In this document: positions 60,316 to 64,000 of the stretch, piece by piece
Layout: the number at the start of each line of letters is the position of its first letter
Position numbering within the stretch: the stretch's first letter is position 1
Source: Terebella lapidaria
Lineage: Eukaryota; Annelida; Polychaeta; Terebellida; Terebellidae
Reading direction: 5' to 3'
Assembly (NCBI GenBank): GCA_949152475.1
Contig: OX424555.1
Coordinates: 12,046,868 to 12,110,867, forward strand
DNA: 64,000 bases
The notes under the pieces: model-generated
What the model saw: the letters and a program-made list of their open reading frames with translations, nothing else
What the model was told of the DNA's origin: nothing
Databases searched by the model: none
Translations under genes and position numbers: made by a program

Positions 60316-62166
60316 CTAGCCATTTGATGTGATTAGTACACTCCCGCTGATGTTCGACTTGTAACTGTCCCGCTTCCTGTATGTCACCACGACTGGTATT
60401 GCCACAATGATGCTGATCAACACCAGACAACCCGCCGTAATTAGAATGATGTTTATAGTCATCTTGTCCACTCGTATTGTGTCTGAAATAAGGAACAGTT
60501 CTTTAAGAGCGATCCAATATGTATGTGCAAATTCTTTCACTGGATATCAGAAATTACCAATATGTTTGTGCACATTCTTTCACTGGATTTCAGAAATTAA
60601 CCAGGAAGCAGCAAAATTTGGTACAAAAGGTAGGCCTACGCCCTAGCACGGCTGACTACCCCATCCTCAGCAACCCATTGTGTCATATTATACAACCTCT
60701 ATTACTAGTACATACTAACCAAATGATATCTACTGGTCGTGAAACCTCTCACCGAAGACGAGGATTTTTGCTCTCACTGAGTTCCCAATTCTTCATCACG
60801 TTACCTAATTTATTCTCGCATACCTGCGTTACATCTGACGTCACAATCGACCCACAATTTAGCCTGGCACGTGGCACGTTCAGGGTTGTAGTACGGTTTG
60901 TTTGTGTCTAGCGTCTGGCAATCCCTCAGCTCCCAGGCACCGCCATACAGGCACTCAAAGAACAGACTGCAGTCTCTGACGTGTGCCACCCGGTCACCAT
61001 CCGAGCATGTGTCCAACGGCTCACACGCATCTGCCATATTATGACATCTTGTATTATATGTAGAATCGAGAGATCCAGTTGTATTTTGATGTTCTGGTTG
61101 TAAATTGTAATGTTGTTATTTATATCAACTTGTATAAGTAAGACTTACCGACACTGGCCGGGTGAGTTGTGGTTGACAGCTCTGGGCCAGTTGTGACGGA
61201 TGTCGTTTGTACGAGTTCTTCTAGGGATGTTGTTGCAGTTGATCGTGTTGTGGTCGTTGTTGGTTTCGTTGATGTTGTAATGGATGTCAGTTTTGTCGGT
61301 GTTCTTGTGGACACTGTTGTCGGCCCATCAGGTTTTGAGGTTGTTGGTAGTATCACCTCATTATCTGTGGTTCCCAGTTCGGTAGTTTGAAATTTTCCCG
61401 ATGTTGAAGTTACACTCGTGATGGGCTGTCTGGCTGTAGATGTTACTGGTGCTGTAGTTGTGACTCGAGCTGCTCTAGTTGATGGAGCTATCGTTGTTGG
61501 GTGCATTGAAGTCTGAGATTTCGTGGTGCGAGCTTTGGTAGTGGTAGGTACGATGATGGTCGTTGGTCCGGTGTAGGTGAAGCACTGGTCAAATGGGATG
61601 TCATCACAAGCTGTTATACTCGCCCGGCAAGGTTGAGGCAGAAATACCTGACCAGCATCAAAGAACTCATCCTCCGGACAAGTCTCACTCATCCATTCTC
61701 CTGATCCAGGATTACAGCGAAAATACTTGCTGCAGTAGTACGCATCAGGAACGACGTCAAAGTCACTGGTACACTCCACTTCACCAATCAGACATGGAAC
61801 TTTAATAAAATATATTTGGATAGCTATTTCGTTCGTCTTCACAAATTTAGCCACAATCACGTTGTGTACATTACCTTAGGTACAACAAATCCAATATAAT
61901 AAACTATATCGTGTATTCACGATGGTATCAATTACCAGATGCTCTAGGAGGTGACGAGGTTCCGGGTGGACATTCCCAAGGCTCACACTGTCCAGCCGTT
62001 GTACAGCGACACGTTTCGTTGTTGAATCTTTCCCCTCCATCAGGACAGCCATCTGGAAGTGTATACCACTCGTAGGGGGCCACACACTGCTGGAAAGTGG
62101 CACAGTTTGTGGGTTCTGAGACTTTCTGGCCGTACTCACATGGAACCGACGGGAAACACGGGTCAT
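60316..62166 (-). CDS. Transmembrane chitin-binding mucin paralog, 5' end missing
   Basis: Four exons, 5' to 3': 62166-61936, 61799-61149, 61030-60824, 60482-60316; GT-AG and phase 1, about 417 residues. It is a close paralog of the 697-aa mucin: the first CBM14-like exon is the same length (231 bp) and nearly identical in sequence (CATFQQC), the second (CSKYFRC) matches, and so does the third (CSLFFEC). The Thr/Ser-rich segment is much shorter, about 150 residues, without the PTTTx array. One membrane helix (IILITAGCLVLISIIVAIPVVV) is followed by a tail of only about 20 residues. No signal-peptide exon ending in phase 1 is recognised between 62167 and 64000, so it is either beyond the window or lost. 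Calling the gene functional depends on that exon. Confidence 0.85.
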
Positions 62167-63644
62167 CTGGAAAATATGAGGAAAGCTGTACAGTTTGGAC
62201 CACATACATTTCTTGTAATAATATAAACTTATAAAACACGTTTTAGACTGTGGAAATGATAATAAATGATATGATCATGGAAGTGAACATATTGACCATA
62301 CAATGATCATAATATGTTCGGGATATCCCAAACAAGAAAGTTTGAATTTATATTTTGATATTGGCTACATAACTGATTTCGTCCATGAATGCATTCAAAT
62401 AGGAAAATCTGATAGACATGAAAATCTCATGTAATCATAATTTCCTATGCGAACGAGGCTACAATTCACTTTCCGTGACACATTGTTATCAGGTTTCCTT
62501 GCAACATTATTTCATTCCCTCACGATCATATTGCGTTCTCTTGCATTCCGGATTGCATTCCCTTGCGATCTAATTGGGTTCCATCCCATTCTGGATCGTG
62601 CTCCGTCTCATTCCAGATTATGTTTCCCCGTGTTGGTCATGATTGTGCTGGCGCCCATGATTTCTGAGAAGCTTCTGCTACAAGATTGCAAGGAAACGTA
62701 CAGAGCTGCTGAGAGGATTTTTCTTGACACAGTGTTATTGCTTTCTCTCGCAATATTATTTCGTTGCCTTGCATTCCGGATCGCGTTCAATATTATTGCA
62801 CTCCTGACTTTCGACCATTCCGAACTGTGTTCTGTCACGATCTTATTGCGTTTCATTGCAATTTCATTTTGTTCCATCACGTTTCTACAGAGCTCCCAAG
62901 ATCGCGACACAACACAGTCCGGAATGCAAGGCAGTGCAAAAATATCAAAAGTGAATGTTATCCAAAAGGCAATTGTAACGTTTCTCACCCGCTACCTAAG
63001 GCTCAAGCGACCACACTGCGGCACGGTCACTGCGGCGCCGTAATTACTAAACTATGACCAGATACTAGTCCGTCGGTGGTGGTGCGGCCTCGATACGCAA
63101 CTCAGAAATACATCACAATGATTATGTGGCCCATGTGTCGAGCCCGAGAGAAATGAGAGCAGCATCCCGGAACACGAGCACGTGGGCCTTGCCGACAGTC
63201 CACCACAGGGATAGAACCCCGGACAGCCAAACAGTCTGCCAGAGCCTGTGCACCATCCCAGGGTGGGAGAGTACCAATCCAGGGTGCATATGTAACCCCC
63301 CTCCTGGGCCCTCCAAATGGAATTGTCCCCGGGGGCCTATGACCCTTTAGCCAGAATGAGGGGGGCATAAGAACATGGTCGTGCCTCACAGTCGTCCTCT
63401 CGCTTCGGCAAGTCTGAGACAACTCGAAGAAACCAAAATGGGCTGGCTGTATTTAAAGCAGCCAGCGCCCAAGAACCAGGGTGTGACATCATCACCAATG
63501 AAACAGTGCAGTGGATTGATGACATACCTCTCCAGGGAGACTTCGAACGTGAAGCAGCCAGAATATGGTGTACGGAAAAGGCCAAATATGTATCGCGATC
63601 TTTGGGTAAATGTTCACATTTCACATGATCTATACACCAGTATA
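62167..63644. repeat. Repetitive region upstream of the mucin paralog
   Basis: About 62440-63000 consists of two diverged halves sharing 'gacacattgttat', 'gcaacattatttc' and 'ttgcattccggat' words, offset by roughly 250 bp. About 63120-63330 contains GGGGTTCTATCCC on the minus strand, close to a Pol III B box, but no convincing A box. A 198-codon frame here follows the repeat and has no domain. No gene is supported. Confidence 0.5.
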
Positions 63645-63649
63645 CAACA

Positions 63650-63998
63650 AAATTCCCAAAATTTAATTGTAAATTTGCCGTTTATTATTATTACTCACCT
63701 CTAAACTACTACATGCTCCTTTTCGATCCTTTGGATCGTTCTGGATAGAAATTCGTGTACTGAAAGCAAGGCACGATCGTCTGCCTGCATGACTCGAGCG
63801 CTCCTTTTGCCGCCAAAACCGCCGCGCATATGCGCGCGCAGCTGCGCAGAAGCTTCACTTTTCTGTCCAAAAAACGACAAAAGGAAGCCCCTAGCACACA
63901 ACTGGCGGGGATGGATGGGAGGGCCTTTACTGTAGTTGTTTAGAGGTGAGTAATAACAATAAACTGCAAATTTACAATTAAAATTTGGGAAGTTTATT
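63650..63998. mobile_element. Inverted-repeat MITE-like element at the window edge
   Basis: Left arm about 63650-63713 ('aattgtaaatttgccgttta', 'attactcacctctaaac') and right arm about 63932-63998 ('gtttagaggtgagtaat', 'ctgcaaatttacaatt') are inverted copies of about 65 bp. They enclose about 220 bp of GC-rich sequence with GCGCGCATATGCGCGC-like words. Each arm contains GAGGTGAGT in opposite orientation, which could mimic a splice donor. The right terminus may lie beyond the window. Confidence 0.7.
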
Positions 63999-64000
63999 TT

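Noticed and set aside
62447..63043. 198-codon open frame upstream of the mucin paralog
   Set aside because: Follows a diverged internal repeat and shows no signal peptide or domain. It does not supply the missing first exon in the required phase.

Overview
The window is nuclear DNA from an invertebrate animal. All recognisable genes are split by GT-AG introns, their proteins are animal proteins (a MOV10-type RNA helicase, an Artemis-type nuclease, chitin-binding mucins and a C1q-domain protein), and most of the remaining sequence is satellite, minisatellite and non-autonomous transposon DNA. The gene content and short introns fit a marine lophotrochozoan or an invertebrate deuterostome such as a lancelet or hemichordate. 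The sequence alone does not let me choose between them.

Layout. 1-10.3 kb: transposon-borne 133-bp satellite, a tRNA-derived SINE and a 3.1-3.6 kb tandem duplication. 10.3-14.0 kb: no gene. 14.0-20.0 kb, minus strand: a complete 16-exon MOV10 helicase gene (1065 aa). 20.0-23.8 kb: spacer with one intact satellite-bearing element. 23.8-32.0 kb, plus strand: a complete 10-exon DCLRE1C/Artemis gene (1073 aa), with a foldback element in its long first intron. 32.0-34.9 kb: no gene. 34.9-45.4 kb: a 20-21 bp minisatellite field broken by at least four inserted elements, one with long inverted repeats and a decayed reverse-transcriptase fragment. 45.4-47.3 kb: a decayed partial copy of the next gene. 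47.4-62.2 kb, minus strand: three related genes of a chitin-binding (CBM14/peritrophin-A) family. The first is secreted and ends in a C1q domain. The second and third are mucin-like, single-pass membrane proteins, and the third lacks its signal exon inside the window. hAT-like and other inverted-repeat elements lie between the second and third. The last 1.8 kb is repetitive.

How the genes relate. MOV10 and Artemis are divergently arranged but 3.8 kb of repeats separates them, so a shared promoter is not evident. The three chitin-binding genes share exon order and intron phase (nearly all introns are phase 1, so the domain exons are symmetric). They look like one family made by tandem duplication and exon exchange. 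Their domains suggest extracellular or surface proteins that bind chitin or other glycans, as in mucosal, shell or cuticle matrix or innate recognition. This is inference from domain content.

Exon boundaries were placed by hand from splice consensus, unbroken reading phase and similarity to families as I know them. No database search was run.
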